Source: JBFMDN01 sp040753915
Lineage (GTDB): Bacteria; Desulfobacterota; Desulfomonilia; Desulfomonilales; Desulfomonilaceae
Length of the DNA stretch: 64,000 bases
NCBI GenBank assembly: GCA_040753915.1
Contig: JBFMDN010000025.1
Location: forward strand, 8,030-72,029
Direction of reading: 5' to 3'
Shown in pieces: positions 17,450 through 26,771 of this stretch (positions are counted from its first letter, which is position 1; each line of letters opens with the position of its first letter). Both the position numbers and the translations under genes were made by a program. Under the pieces are notes generated by a model, which saw only the letters and a program-made list of their open reading frames with translations, was not told the origin of the DNA and ran no database searches.

Positions 17450-19015
17450 TCAAGAAGTCCCTTCCGGACGCGAGCGATTGGGATCGAATTCGGTTTCCTT
17501 GAGCATCTCGAGTTTCAGTTGCTTTTTGTCGTCACTGGCGAGAAAGATGGTGCGAGTAGGAAATGCAAACTCAATCCCCTCCTCCTCGAATCGGCGCATG
17601 ATGCGGAGACACGTTTCCTGGAGCCACGCCTGATATTTCCAATAGTCACTCGCAGGAAAATACCATGCGAAAACCTCGATGTTGAGACTCGATTCGTTGA
17701 ATCCGTTGAAGAACACGCGGGGCGGATAATCGGGCTCCATGCCTTCATGATTCTCGAGGGTCTCCCTGATGATTGCCACGGCCTCCTCGACCTTTTCTGG
17801 AGGCGTGTTGTACGTGACCGTTATGTTGGTATGCCAGCGGAGGAAGGGTCGTCTCCCGATATTCTCGACGCCCGCGCTAATGGCCTTTTCATTGGGGATC
17901 GAAATGAGATGCCCCTCGAACGTTCGCAGGAGTGTGCTCCGAAATCCGATCCTCTCGACCATGCCATCGTATTTGTCAACCACAATGCGGTCTCCAAGTG
18001 CGAAGGGTTTGTCAAAGATGATCGTGAGCGTGCCGAAGAAATTGGCTATGGATTCTTTGGCAGCAAGAGCTATGGCAAGACCGCCGAGCCCGAGAGAGGC
18101 AACGAGTGGCCCTATCTCGATTCCTGTGACGTTTTGTAGCAGGATAATGCCGCCCAAGAGGACGATCAGCACTCTCAAAGTTCTCCCGACGAGGGAAACG
18201 AGCACGTCGGCTTTTACCTGACCGGCCACGGCCCACTGATTGAGCCGCAAATCCACCACATTCACCAGTCTGAACAGGAACCAAAGGACTGCGAACGTTC
18301 CAGCGAAATCAGCGGCGCCTGCTGCCGCACTTCGAACAATAGCGATCCCATTGACCTTTCCTAGACCGACCAAGACAATGGAAAGAGCCCCATAGGTTCC
18401 GTAGATCCAGACAAAAAGGCTCAGGGGTTTGCGCAGAGCTTCGAGGAACGCTTCTCGCCACGTGTATTCCCGATGCTGCTTCTCCACAGCTTCCAATCTT
18501 CGCCTGATCAGGTTTTTCAGGAAACGGTCGAAGGCTGCCACGAGCAGCAAGGCGAGCAAAAATGTGATTAATTTCAGCCACGTAATTCCGTAAGCCACTT
18601 CGAATGCGATCCATTGTCCGAACCGGCGAGGAATCCTATTTTCCAGCTCGTCGATCTTCTTGCTAATGCGCTCTCCGGCCTTGTCAATCTTTTCGGTTTC
18701 CACTGGGGCAATCTTTTCCTCGGGTGACGGCAGGATCTTGGGAAACTCCTTTGTTCCATTCGGCTTCTCCTTCTCCTGCTTTTGTTTCCCTTCTGCCTGA
18801 ACGCGCGCCGAAGTCCCCTCTTTTCCACTGCCGCCTTTCGAATCCACGATCGATTTTTCGGCCGACTCCACGAAACTCTCAGCCTGATTCTCAGTCCCGT
18901 CCTGCCGCTGGGCGGAGGCCAAGGCTATAGAAGCCGCGAAACAGACAATGGCCGCAAGTGCTATGACGAAAGCCCGTCGTTTTAGCCCCATCGATCGAGA
19001 GCAGATTATGGTCAT
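17450..19015 (-). CDS. MscS-family mechanosensitive channel
   Basis: 521 residues from the ATG at 19015, 8 bases after GGGAGG; upstream in-frame starts are closer to or overlap that site. A signal-like hydrophobic stretch (FVIALAAIVCFAASIALASA) is followed by a charged, low-complexity periplasmic part rich in Lys/Glu (to about residue 130). Then come several membrane segments and the MscS pore helix (GPLVASLGLGGLAIALAAKE with SIANFFGTL). The beta domain follows (FDKPFALGDRIVVDKYDG) and the C-terminal alpha/beta domain. It should open on membrane stretch and release solutes. It is longer than E. coli MscS, like the MscS paralogues with N-terminal extensions. No operon partner is visible. Confidence 0.92.
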   Translation of the reverse strand: MTIICSRSMGLKRRAFVIALAAIVCFAASIALASAQRQDGTENQAESFVESAEKSIVDSKGGSGKEGTSARVQAEGKQKQEKEKPNGTKEFPKILPSPEEKIAPVETEKIDKAGERISKKIDELENRIPRRFGQWIAFEVAYGITWLKLITFLLALLLVAAFDRFLKNLIRRRLEAVEKQHREYTWREAFLEALRKPLSLFVWIYGTYGALSIVLVGLGKVNGIAIVRSAAAGAADFAGTFAVLWFLFRLVNVVDLRLNQWAVAGQVKADVLVSLVGRTLRVLIVLLGGIILLQNVTGIEIGPLVASLGLGGLAIALAAKESIANFFGTLTIIFDKPFALGDRIVVDKYDGMVERIGFRSTLLRTFEGHLISIPNEKAISAGVENIGRRPFLRWHTNITVTYNTPPEKVEEAVAIIRETLENHEGMEPDYPPRVFFNGFNESSLNIEVFAWYFPASDYWKYQAWLQETCLRIMRRFEEEGIEFAFPTRTIFLASDDKKQLKLEMLKETEFDPNRSRPEGTS

Positions 19016-19347
19016 ATGCATGTCCTCCCGCAGTAAGCACAGAAACAATGTTACAATTCATTGCCAAAGCGCATCATGGAACAAACAGAAATGATGTGGA
19101 TATTTGCCCTGCAACGCTTTTCCTTTTAGACACGAGATTCGCTATGGAGTTCCCTTGCGGACCAAACGTCTTCTGAGTCATATTTTGCCAATTTAACTGC
19201 GAGCCGGACATGGGAGTAGACGAGTGCAGAATGTTGCGCGAATAAACATTTCTGCCACGTGCTTCACTTCATCGAGGCTTCGAAGTGGTTTGAGCATCGT
19301 CATCACACGTGCAACGGCCGAAACGGCTGCAAAGACCGACAATAGTA
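19016..19347. other. Intergenic region
   Basis: No gene or clear regulatory element seen. It lies between the thiF stop codon and the start of the MscS gene and should hold the MscS promoter. Confidence 0.4.
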
Positions 19348-20172
19348 TCATAGAACTGCCGCATCACCATCCACCAGAAGGCTTACCACGAGGTTTGCTT
19401 GATGATGAGCTGCTATCCCCACACGAGGAGCCATAAGGCCGCGTCCCGGCTGTGCGGCGGAACAGAGATCTCCCACAATGAAAACCCGCTCCCCCAGCTT
19501 TGTAGTCACGATACTGTTGCTCGCACCGTAACCGGCAACTCCGGAAGCGCCAATGAGGTACGTGTCGGGAAGCTTTTGCCCCACCGTGTCTATAATCATG
19601 GCTTTCGCCTCGGCAGAGTCGAAGCATTCCACTATGATGTCTACCCTACCGAAAATTGAAGGGATGTTTTCCCGGTCTAGCACGACCTGTCGGGAAACCA
19701 CTGACAGATAGGGGTTGATGCCTACCAAAATCTTGGACATGGCTTCGGTCTTGGGCAATCCCAGATGTTCGATGGAATATTGCTGGCGGTTGAGATTCGT
19801 GGGCTCCACCACGTCGAAGTCAGCGAGCACGAGCATACCTACGCCCATGCGAGCGAGCGCGATGGCCACGTTGGAGCCCAATCCCCCCAGACCTGCTATC
19901 CCCACTGCTGCACGCTTCATTCTCTCGTGGACCTTTAGAGAGTGACGAGCCACCATGCACGCTTCCAGCTCGTCGGGTCCGGGTATTTCTCCGCGCCGAA
20001 TGAGAATGAGCTCGTCCCCTTCTTTCACCGGAACAGCCAGATCTGCCGGAAAGCAGTTCAACACGATCACATCCGCGTCTTCCTTGAACCGTTCCCGTAG
20101 CTTTGCCACCGTCGTGCCGGCAGGTACCGCCTTCCGGGTACCATTCACAACAATGTTCACCATTTTCGACAT
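19348..20172 (-). CDS. thiF: ThiS-like/ThiF fusion: adenylyltransferase for sulfur carrier protein
   Basis: 274 residues. Residues 1-65 form a ThiS-like beta-grasp domain (VNIVVNGTRKAVPAGTTVAKL ... EGDELILIRRGEIP), but without the terminal Gly-Gly of a working carrier. Residues 85-274 are an E1/ThiF adenylating domain: GIAGLGGLGSNVAIALARMG (nucleotide loop) and LADFDVVEPTNLNRQQY. This layout matches the family-2 ThiF found in many anaerobes, which adenylates the ThiS C-terminus for thiazole synthesis. No thiS, thiG or thiH lies nearby, so the pathway genes are elsewhere or the protein serves another carrier. GAGG sits 8 bases before the start. Confidence 0.85.
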   Translation of the reverse strand: MSKMVNIVVNGTRKAVPAGTTVAKLRERFKEDADVIVLNCFPADLAVPVKEGDELILIRRGEIPGPDELEACMVARHSLKVHERMKRAAVGIAGLGGLGSNVAIALARMGVGMLVLADFDVVEPTNLNRQQYSIEHLGLPKTEAMSKILVGINPYLSVVSRQVVLDRENIPSIFGRVDIIVECFDSAEAKAMIIDTVGQKLPDTYLIGASGVAGYGASNSIVTTKLGERVFIVGDLCSAAQPGRGLMAPRVGIAAHHQANLVVSLLVDGDAAVL

Positions 20173-20592
20173 GATGAGAACCTCGCACAGGCGTGCTACG
20201 CGCTCAGGATTGCGTCCCTTTAGCGATGTTGAGGTCAGGCCGCGTTCGAAGCCGACCCTACCGAACGTTTGCAGCGAAGCCCGAATGCGAGCTCAGCCAC
20301 GTGTAGTTGCTCCAAGAAATCCGGGCTCTATTATAATCGTACGGGCCATCAGAGAAACAGTGATTCGCCGCGAAGGACTCCTCCCGGTCGCCCGGATTTC
20401 CGACAAGGGCCATAGATGTCGCGATGGACGGATTCTATCACTTTTCAGGAAGAATCGGTTTGACCGGAATGGAAGAACGAGCTACCTATAAAGTGGATCG
20501 ATTTTGCGAATGCACGCGCCTGTCCGCGGGACTGCCGTGACTTTTCTGCGTCTCCGACTAGTTTTCCTTCTGGATTGGCGGGAGGGGTAGCC
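20173..20592. other. Intergenic region between divergent thiF and cfa
   Basis: Holds the promoters of two divergent genes. No gene, tRNA or repeat was recognised. Confidence 0.4.
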
Positions 20593-21708
20593 ATGAACGC
20601 ACACAGGAACGTAGTGGGCAATTTGTTGTCCGTATGTGGCGTCAAACTAAACGGAAAGGATCCCTGGGATATTCAAGTTCGGGACGATCGCATGTTCAGC
20701 CGAGTCCTTGCTGAGAAGAACCTCGGTCTGGGTGAATCGTACATGGCAGGGTGGTGGGACTGCGCACGGGTAGACGAGCTGATCCACCGCATTTTGACTG
20801 CCCGCATTCACGAAAGAGTCACGGGTAGCATCAAGCTTCTCTTTCCCGCAATACTTGCGACTCTGTTCAATCGTCAATCCAGGTCGCGCTCCAGGGAGGT
20901 GGCTGAACGTCATTATGATCTGGATAACGAGCTGTTTGTGTCGTTTCTTGATCCCTACATGCAGTACAGTTGCGCGTATTGGAGTGATGCAGAGGATTTG
21001 AACGAGGCTCAACTCAAGAAACTGGACCTGATTTGCAGGAAAGTGTCCTTGACCAAGACTGACAGCGTGCTGGATATCGGCGCAGGATGGGGAGGTTTTG
21101 CAAAGTATGCGGCTGAACGATTTGGTTGCATGGTCACCGGCGTAAACATTTCAGAGGAGCAGATCCGCTTCGCCAGAGAATTCTGCGCGGGGCTCCCGGT
21201 AGAAATCCTGTTCTGTGATTATCGCGACATTCGCGGAGAATTCGACAAGATCGTTTCCATAGGGATGTTCGAGCACGTGGGCAGGAAAAACTACCGGACA
21301 TTCATGGAGGTGGCACACCGCAGCCTAAGGGACGGCGGTGTTTTCCTGCTTCACACAATAGGTAACAACGAGACGAGTGTTGCATGCGACCCGTGGATCA
21401 CCAAATACATCTTTCCCAACGGGATGCTTCCCAGTATCAAGCAGATCAGCGAGGCAGCAGAAGGGCTGTTCGTGGTCGAAGACCTTCACAATCTCGGACC
21501 CCATTACGACAAGACATTGATGGCCTGGCACCGGAACTTCCTGGCCGCATGGCCGAGATTGAGAGACAAATTGGGAGACGAGTTCAAGCGAATGTGGGAG
21601 TACTACTTGCTCTCATGCGCCGGAGCCTTCCGCGCTCGTGATATTCAGCTCTGGCAGATAGTGCTCACGAAGGCAGGTACTCCGCAGCCACCATGCAGGT
21701 GTGCGTAG
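20593..21708 (+). CDS. cfa: Cyclopropane-fatty-acyl-phospholipid synthase
   Basis: 371 residues from the ATG at 20593, preceded by GGGAGGGGTAGCC. It transfers a methylene group from S-adenosylmethionine to double bonds in membrane phospholipid acyl chains. The N-terminal lipid-binding part has MFSRVLAEKNLGLGESYMAG and WWDC; the methyltransferase core has VLDIGAGWGGFAKYAAERFG (SAM loop), and RHYDLDNELFVSFLD and MQYSCAYW upstream. MFEHVGRKNYRTFM is also typical of Cfa. It appears to be a single-gene unit. Confidence 0.95.
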   Translation: MNAHRNVVGNLLSVCGVKLNGKDPWDIQVRDDRMFSRVLAEKNLGLGESYMAGWWDCARVDELIHRILTARIHERVTGSIKLLFPAILATLFNRQSRSRSREVAERHYDLDNELFVSFLDPYMQYSCAYWSDAEDLNEAQLKKLDLICRKVSLTKTDSVLDIGAGWGGFAKYAAERFGCMVTGVNISEEQIRFAREFCAGLPVEILFCDYRDIRGEFDKIVSIGMFEHVGRKNYRTFMEVAHRSLRDGGVFLLHTIGNNETSVACDPWITKYIFPNGMLPSIKQISEAAEGLFVVEDLHNLGPHYDKTLMAWHRNFLAAWPRLRDKLGDEFKRMWEYYLLSCAGAFRARDIQLWQIVLTKAGTPQPPCRCA

Positions 21709-21943
21709 CAATTCCGTCGACTCCGAATGTCCCTGGGATGAGGGAATCGGACGAAGCGTTACGCGACCGTCGCGCAACTCATTCTTCCTGGTGCACCCTC
21801 TCCCGACATGCCCGCCGCAGGGCCTCTTTTCTCTTGTCTCGAAGCGCGCCCGGCTTGCGGTGAAGGCGCATCAGCGGAACAAGCATGTTTCTCGGCTTGA
21901 GTTTTCTCCGTTTCCTTCTCATCTGCAGTGTCGCCAGCCTGGA

Positions 21944-22480
21944 TCATCCGAGAGTGAGCAGTCGGACCAGCTCTCTGAGGTGTTCGATTCCTTCCTTCGT
22001 GATGTTCGTGATTTGAAAGCCCGAAACCCATTGACCGGACTCTCGGTTGTACTCAGTCCAAAGGCATTGGGCTTCGAACCAGATGTCGTCCACATTTAAG
22101 AGATGTCGGCAGGGAATCACCAGGGTCTTTGTCTCGCCTATGCGAGCCTGGATGCCCTGGACCGTCAAACCTCTATCCGTCACCTCGTGGAGCCTTGCCT
22201 CCGACTGGGGATTGCTCGTATCGTGGACCACGGCTGTGACCGTAAGAATGTGCCGTGGTATCTGGGTCACATCGTCAATGATAACGGTATCGTGCTCGTC
22301 GGACCGGGGGGTGCCGTAGATTTCCTCCACCGTGATGAGGCGATTGTTAATGAGCTTTTCAAAAGTGCTCTGCAAGCCCTTCGCGCTCAGATTGTATTTG
22401 CTCATTAAGTATTGATCGCTCATCCCAGCGCGGATATCGTCCAATATGTCTTTGGCGTTGATAATTCTCCTGGGAGCCAT
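21944..22480 (-). CDS. PilZ-like domain protein with N-terminal DNA-binding-like segment
   Basis: 178 residues. Residues 5-45 (INAKDILDDIRAGMSDQYL ... SAKGLQSTFEKLI) resemble a short helical module found at the start or end of many deltaproteobacterial proteins. Residues 90-175 resemble PilZ: EVTDRGLTVQGI is close to the D/NxSxxG motif and is followed by a beta-strand pattern (FEAQCLWTEY ... SGFQITNITKEG). The RxxxR motif that contacts cyclic di-GMP is not clear, so ligand binding is uncertain. It is the last recognisable host gene before the phage block and is transcribed away from it. Confidence 0.6.
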   Translation of the reverse strand: MAPRRIINAKDILDDIRAGMSDQYLMSKYNLSAKGLQSTFEKLINNRLITVEEIYGTPRSDEHDTVIIDDVTQIPRHILTVTAVVHDTSNPQSEARLHEVTDRGLTVQGIQARIGETKTLVIPCRHLLNVDDIWFEAQCLWTEYNRESGQWVSGFQITNITKEGIEHLRELVRLLTLG

Positions 22481-22814
22481 GATAGATCCTCGTGCTGCAT
22501 AGACTACGCTCGAAAGGACGGAAGGATAAGCGCATGTGAAATCTATGCCGTAGTCCTTGACGAAGAACCCCGAAGGTGGTCCTTTTCCGCAAATGGCCGT
22601 GCTATCCTATTTTAATACTCGATGCCCTCTCGCAGGCAACCGAAAAAGAACGGCGCAAACCTTTTGCTCGGGCCCGGAGACTAATCAATCGAACACGATG
22701 CGGGCAATCACTTCGTCACCGTACTGACCGAGAAGATCAGAGAGGAGAGTCTCCTCATACAACATCCGTGGACCACGTAAGGTCAAAGTCGAGAAGTTCC
22801 AGGGGAGAGACACC
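22481..22814. other. Left boundary region of the phage block
   Basis: Separates the PilZ-like gene from the first phage gene. It holds a perfect 15-base palindrome, GAGGAGA-g-TCTCCTC (22742-22756), about 60 bases before the protease start. No integrase, repressor or tRNA remnant is visible. Confidence 0.45.
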
Positions 22815-23405
22815 GTGCGATCAACCCTTGTCGTGAAATCGGAGCGTAAGAGGATCGTGTATGCGCCTGTGTACACGCCGTTTCGTGTCGACACGGACGG
22901 AGAGGCCATGGTCCCCGAAGAGATCGAGAAAATGGCTCATCGGTTCATGCTCAAAGGCCGCGTAGACTGCATAGACGTAAACCACGACCGTGTCAAGAGC
23001 GGTTGCCGAATTGTGGAGAGCTTCGTGGCGCGCAAAGGAGACCCCGACTTTATGGAGGGCGAATGGGTCCTCGGGGTAAGAATCTTGCGAGACGACCTGT
23101 GGGAAAGCATCCTCAAAGGTGAACTGAACGGCTTTTCATTTGGCTCGGAGAATGTGCCCACCCGTATGGCATTCATCGTGGATTTGCTCCAACCGGTCTT
23201 GGGCGCCGGGAGGACCGAGCCAGGTGCAACCGGCCAGGTGCCCGTACATGACCATTCCGTGCTCATTGAGTTCACCGAGCAGGCCGGGATAGTGCCCACC
23301 AGTACGGGCGCGACCTTCGGCCATACGCACCGAATCGCTCGTTCCACAGCCACCGAGGAAGCATTCGGTCACAGTCATCGACTCGTTTTGAACATCAACT
23401 GCTGA
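22815..23405 (+). CDS. Phage prohead protease, XkdF-like
   Basis: 196 residues, GTG start behind AGGGGAGAGA. The sequence follows the XkdF-type putative serine protease pattern: VYTPFRVDTDGEAMVPEEIE, a helix with HRF, CIDVNHDRVKSGCRIVESF, EGEWVLGVRI and ILKGELNGFSFGS. Such proteases mature phage heads by cutting scaffold and capsid. The C-terminus carries two similar histidine motifs, FGHTHRI and FGHSHRL, 12 residues apart. It is the first gene of the head module, 22 bp before the scaffold-like gene. Confidence 0.8.
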   Translation: MRSTLVVKSERKRIVYAPVYTPFRVDTDGEAMVPEEIEKMAHRFMLKGRVDCIDVNHDRVKSGCRIVESFVARKGDPDFMEGEWVLGVRILRDDLWESILKGELNGFSFGSENVPTRMAFIVDLLQPVLGAGRTEPGATGQVPVHDHSVLIEFTEQAGIVPTSTGATFGHTHRIARSTATEEAFGHSHRLVLNINC

Positions 23406-23427
23406 CACAATCACAAAAGGGAAAGAA

Positions 23428-24549
23428 ATGCCCGTAACAGTCAAAACGAGACCCAAGCGAGACGTGGTCACCTTTCTCTCTGGCGTGGATGTGGAATTTG
23501 TCTCTCTTGTTAAGCACGGCGCCAATTGGACGCCCTTTACGGCCATCAAGACCGATGCAGGAGACAGATGCATGGCAGGGCAAGTCGTCCAGTCTATTCT
23601 TGTCCCAGTGGGAATGGATCTCGCAGTTCTCGAGGATTTATACGGCAGCGAGTGGTTTTCTCAAGTGAAGACCGATGACGCTCAATCGCTGGATGCTCTG
23701 GTGCGCTTCGTCCAACGAAGCGAAGATGACTTTGAAGCACCGGCCTTTCACCTCGTGGATGCCGCGCAGACGGGCGCGTTGTTTGTCTGCGGTCTGCTAA
23801 AGGCCGACAAAGAGGAAGGCACTTCTCTTAGGCTTCCTGAAGTTCCCATGAACAAGGCCAGCGTCGAAGCCTCGACGCAGGTGCCCCCCTCTTTCGAAGA
23901 TCAGTTCTGCAGCAAGATTGACGAGTACATCCGGACCATTGAAAACGTCACCACTCTAACCTCGGACGCTGAAACGCGGATCAACACGCATATACAAGCA
24001 TGGAACGCGTTCGATGTATTCATGCGCACGGCACTGGAGAAAACCGGCATTCGAGCCGGCAAGCTGGAGAGACCGGATCGGCTCGCCTGCGCGGGCTATA
24101 ACACGGGGGGCCACGAACCGCCGGCGGCCCTGACCACAAGAAGGAGCCAGATGACAAAAGAGGATATTGAGGGGATTGCAGCCGCGGCCGCTGTGCAGGA
24201 AGTGCGGAAGATTCTTGACGCGGATTTCTCGGGACGTCTCAGGGAGGGGCTCCACGGGATCGAAAAGGCCCTTGATGCTGTGGAAAAAACAGCCAAGTCC
24301 CAGGACAAGCGCGGCGAGGCCGGGAATCGTCCGATGGGGGATGCGCTCTCAGAGCTGTCCGAGAGGCTTCGCACCCTCGAAGGAGAGCTAAAGAAGGTTG
24401 AAAAACGCCAGGAGTCGCTCGAACACACCACCGTCTGCCGTCCTTCATCGCCGGAGGATACCTGGATTCCCGAGGATCCGGAAGAGGAGCTCGATCACAA
24501 GAATCCCTCCAGGGCCTTTAAAGGTATGTTTGACAGGATGCCCATCTGA
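23428..24549 (+). CDS. Putative capsid scaffold-like protein
   Basis: 373 residues between the protease and the major capsid genes, the usual scaffold position. The N-terminal half has no recognised fold (DVEFVSLVKHGANWTPF is a pattern often fused to XkdF proteases). The C-terminal third (about 250-345) is strongly helical and charged, with EGIAAAAAVQEVRKILD and LSERLRTLEGELKKVEKRQ predicting a coiled coil, as expected for a scaffold. It may be the C-terminal partner of the protease in a split protease/scaffold. Function is inferred from position and composition. Confidence 0.6.
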   Translation: MPVTVKTRPKRDVVTFLSGVDVEFVSLVKHGANWTPFTAIKTDAGDRCMAGQVVQSILVPVGMDLAVLEDLYGSEWFSQVKTDDAQSLDALVRFVQRSEDDFEAPAFHLVDAAQTGALFVCGLLKADKEEGTSLRLPEVPMNKASVEASTQVPPSFEDQFCSKIDEYIRTIENVTTLTSDAETRINTHIQAWNAFDVFMRTALEKTGIRAGKLERPDRLACAGYNTGGHEPPAALTTRRSQMTKEDIEGIAAAAAVQEVRKILDADFSGRLREGLHGIEKALDAVEKTAKSQDKRGEAGNRPMGDALSELSERLRTLEGELKKVEKRQESLEHTTVCRPSSPEDTWIPEDPEEELDHKNPSRAFKGMFDRMPI

Positions 24550-24626
24550 CACCGTGCCTTGCGCTCGGCTGCTGTCGATGCTCGAAACCAAATGCTTACT
24601 CATTGTCGAGAGAGGAGGACCGCTTC

Positions 24627-25565
24627 ATGCCCGCTCCCAACCTTCGTCAGGTTGCACGAAAGGGCGATCTCGCTTTCACCGATCTGACCAATGTCAACGG
24701 TGGCTTGATAGACAACAAGCGCCTGGACGCGTTCGTTGCGCTCGTCCAGGCCCAACCCACTCTGCTCAATGAGGTACGAATCGAGCGCATAGACCAGGCG
24801 AAAATGGATCTGGATTTCGCTGGATTTACTGGCAGGATCTCCTGGCCTGTGGCGGAGCACACTGCTCTCACTGAGGAACAGCGCTCGGAGCTCTCTTTCT
24901 CCAAGGTCACCCTGAACTGCCAGGATTTTGCCGCGTCCGTTTACCTCTCGGACAAGGCTCTCCGGAACAACAAGATGAAGGGGCGTCTCGAGCAATTCGT
25001 GATGGAGGAGATGGCACGTCAGGTAGCGTACGACATGGAAGAAGCAGCGCTTCTGGGAGACACGCTGGGCGGCCAGCCGGGCCTGACGGCCTTTGACGGC
25101 ATCATCAAACAGTGCTCGTCTCACGTCATCGATTCGACCGCTGATCCTCAGGAGGTCTCGGACGCGATCTTCCTCACGGGCAAGTTCGCTTTGCCAGACA
25201 AATACTGGCGACAGCAGCCGGACCTGCGCTTCTACGTGAATCCCAAGGTCGAAGCACGATACGGACATTACATTGCTCAGAATCGTCAGACCACCGATGG
25301 AGACAGGGCCCGTGCGGACGATCCGTACGTCAAGTACACCTACCAGGGAATTCCCATACGGTCCGTTGCCGTCATGCCGGAGAACATGTACCTGCTGACC
25401 AGTCGTCTCAACATCGTTGTGGCTCTGGAGGAGGACGTCACGTACGAGTTCGAGCGGGATGGGGAACGCAGGCGAACTAAGTTCATCCTCCACTACAGTA
25501 TGGACGCGAAGTTCGCAGTGGAGGACGCGGCCGTTCTGTTCAAGGGCATCGAAGCAACGCAATAG
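24627..25565 (+). CDS. Phage major capsid protein (HK97-like fold expected)
   Basis: 312 residues from the ATG at 24627, behind GAGGAGGACC. Features that fit a capsid protein are the size, the place directly after protease and scaffold genes, and sequence such as TLLNEVRIERIDQAK, EHTALTEEQRSELSF, LEQFVMEEMARQVAYDMEEAALLGD and VTYEFERDGERRRTKF. These resemble the N-arm, spine helix and beta-rich P-domain of phage coats in XkdF-containing phages. A terminator-like hairpin follows. Confidence 0.75.
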   Translation: MPAPNLRQVARKGDLAFTDLTNVNGGLIDNKRLDAFVALVQAQPTLLNEVRIERIDQAKMDLDFAGFTGRISWPVAEHTALTEEQRSELSFSKVTLNCQDFAASVYLSDKALRNNKMKGRLEQFVMEEMARQVAYDMEEAALLGDTLGGQPGLTAFDGIIKQCSSHVIDSTADPQEVSDAIFLTGKFALPDKYWRQQPDLRFYVNPKVEARYGHYIAQNRQTTDGDRARADDPYVKYTYQGIPIRSVAVMPENMYLLTSRLNIVVALEEDVTYEFERDGERRRTKFILHYSMDAKFAVEDAAVLFKGIEATQ

Positions 25566-25659
25566 GGCCGCGTTCAAGGGGTCCCGCAAGAGTACTGTGA
25601 GCTCCTGTGGAAGGACCTACGGCGGGTTCTTTTTGCAGGAGCCCCCTCGGTAGGGGGAG

Positions 25660-25702
25660 CGTAGGGGCGCAGCAATCCGCGCCCCTACGGTGGGGGCTTT
25701 TT
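25660..25702 (+). terminator. Strong hairpin terminator after the capsid gene
   Basis: CGTAGGGGCGC (25660-25670) pairs perfectly with GCGCCCCTACG (25679-25689) over an 8-base loop, then GTGGGGGCTTTTT. An outer GCCCCC (25641-25646) can also pair with GGGGGC (25692-25697). Partial termination here would make more capsid message than downstream message. Confidence 0.75.
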
Positions 25703-25753
25703 CGGCCTTCGCGCCCCCATCGCCTTGCACGAGGGGCCGAGAGGACTATCGCC

Positions 25754-26350
25754 ATGGAGCTCATAACCATAATCGGCGGCGATCGCAGCAACAGCTTCAT
25801 CACCGTGGCAGAGGCCGACGCTATCCTGGGCGAGCACACGCTCTTGGACACTTCTTCCTGGGACGGACTCTCCGATGGAGAGAAGTCAGAGAGACTCGTC
25901 TATGCCGGGCTTATCCTCAAGAATCGGTACTCCTGGCTCCATTGGCCAGTGTACAAGAATCAGGGCATGCCATTTCCCCGATGGCACCTGGACGACGACG
26001 GTAATACTGTGTACGTGGGAAGCACCGGGCAGCCGGGAATACCTGAAGGCATTAAGAAAGCCCAGGCACTCATCGCTCTCAACGTAGTTCACCGCGCATC
26101 AGTACACCTGACCGCTCCAAGCCGAGGGAAGGCCGGTCCACTCATTCGTCGCTTGTCCCTCTTCAACTCTCTGGATGTGACTGTCGCAGATACCCCCACC
26201 GCGTCCACAGACCAGAGCTCGCTCGGTCGAGTCACCGACTCTCCAAACTGGATGATCGAAGAACTGGTGAGAGAATACGCGGCACAAGCCTGTTTCTATC
26301 TGGATGACACGGATCGATCTCCCGAGCCGCTGGACGAGGTAAAAGTATGA
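25754..26350 (+). CDS. Phage head-tail connector protein (DnaT-like family)
   Basis: 198 residues from the ATG at 25754, behind GAGGAC; the frame is open further upstream but through the terminator hairpin. The start ELITIIGGDRSNSFITVAEAD with the helical YAGLILKNRYSWLHWPV matches the phage 'DnaT-like' proteins that always sit right after the capsid gene, where they act as head-tail connectors. It overlaps the next gene by 4 bp (ATGA), so the two are translationally linked. Confidence 0.7.
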   Translation: MELITIIGGDRSNSFITVAEADAILGEHTLLDTSSWDGLSDGEKSERLVYAGLILKNRYSWLHWPVYKNQGMPFPRWHLDDDGNTVYVGSTGQPGIPEGIKKAQALIALNVVHRASVHLTAPSRGKAGPLIRRLSLFNSLDVTVADTPTASTDQSSLGRVTDSPNWMIEELVREYAAQACFYLDDTDRSPEPLDEVKV

Positions 26351-26727
26351 CCGGAATTCTCGGCAATCTTGAAACGTCGATCCGGGAACTGCTCGATTTC
26401 CTTTTCACTGAGGAGCAGCTCACCTCAACCGTCACCTATTGTCTGTACAGGGGCCAGACGCCTGGCGGTGAAGATCTATTTGACGAATTCCCAGTCCCCA
26501 CTATCCCAGCCAGCAAGATCTCGGGTACTGTGCCTATACCCAGCCGGCTGCAAGCACAGAGCGGTACTCGGGCGTACATTATCAGGGAAGAAGATCTCCC
26601 CGATCAGGTGTCCGTCAAAGACCTCTCCACGAGCGATCGCCTGGTACATGGGGACATCGAATTGCATGTCGTGGAGGTGGTCAAGACACTGGGCTTTCTC
26701 ATCAGCGTAATTGCCCGCGGTGAATAG
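26347..26727 (+). CDS. Putative head-closure protein
   Basis: 126 residues, starting inside the stop region of the previous gene. It has a short helical N-terminus (NLETSIRELLDFLFTEEQL) and a beta-rich rest (TSDRLVHGDIELHVVEVV). This size, composition and position fit a head-closure or connector protein of siphovirus/myovirus type. No catalytic motif. Confidence 0.55.
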   Translation: MTGILGNLETSIRELLDFLFTEEQLTSTVTYCLYRGQTPGGEDLFDEFPVPTIPASKISGTVPIPSRLQAQSGTRAYIIREEDLPDQVSVKDLSTSDRLVHGDIELHVVEVVKTLGFLISVIARGE

Positions 26728-26771
26728 GAAACCGACCCCGCAGCTCTTTACAGAAACTGGAGAGCGACCCC

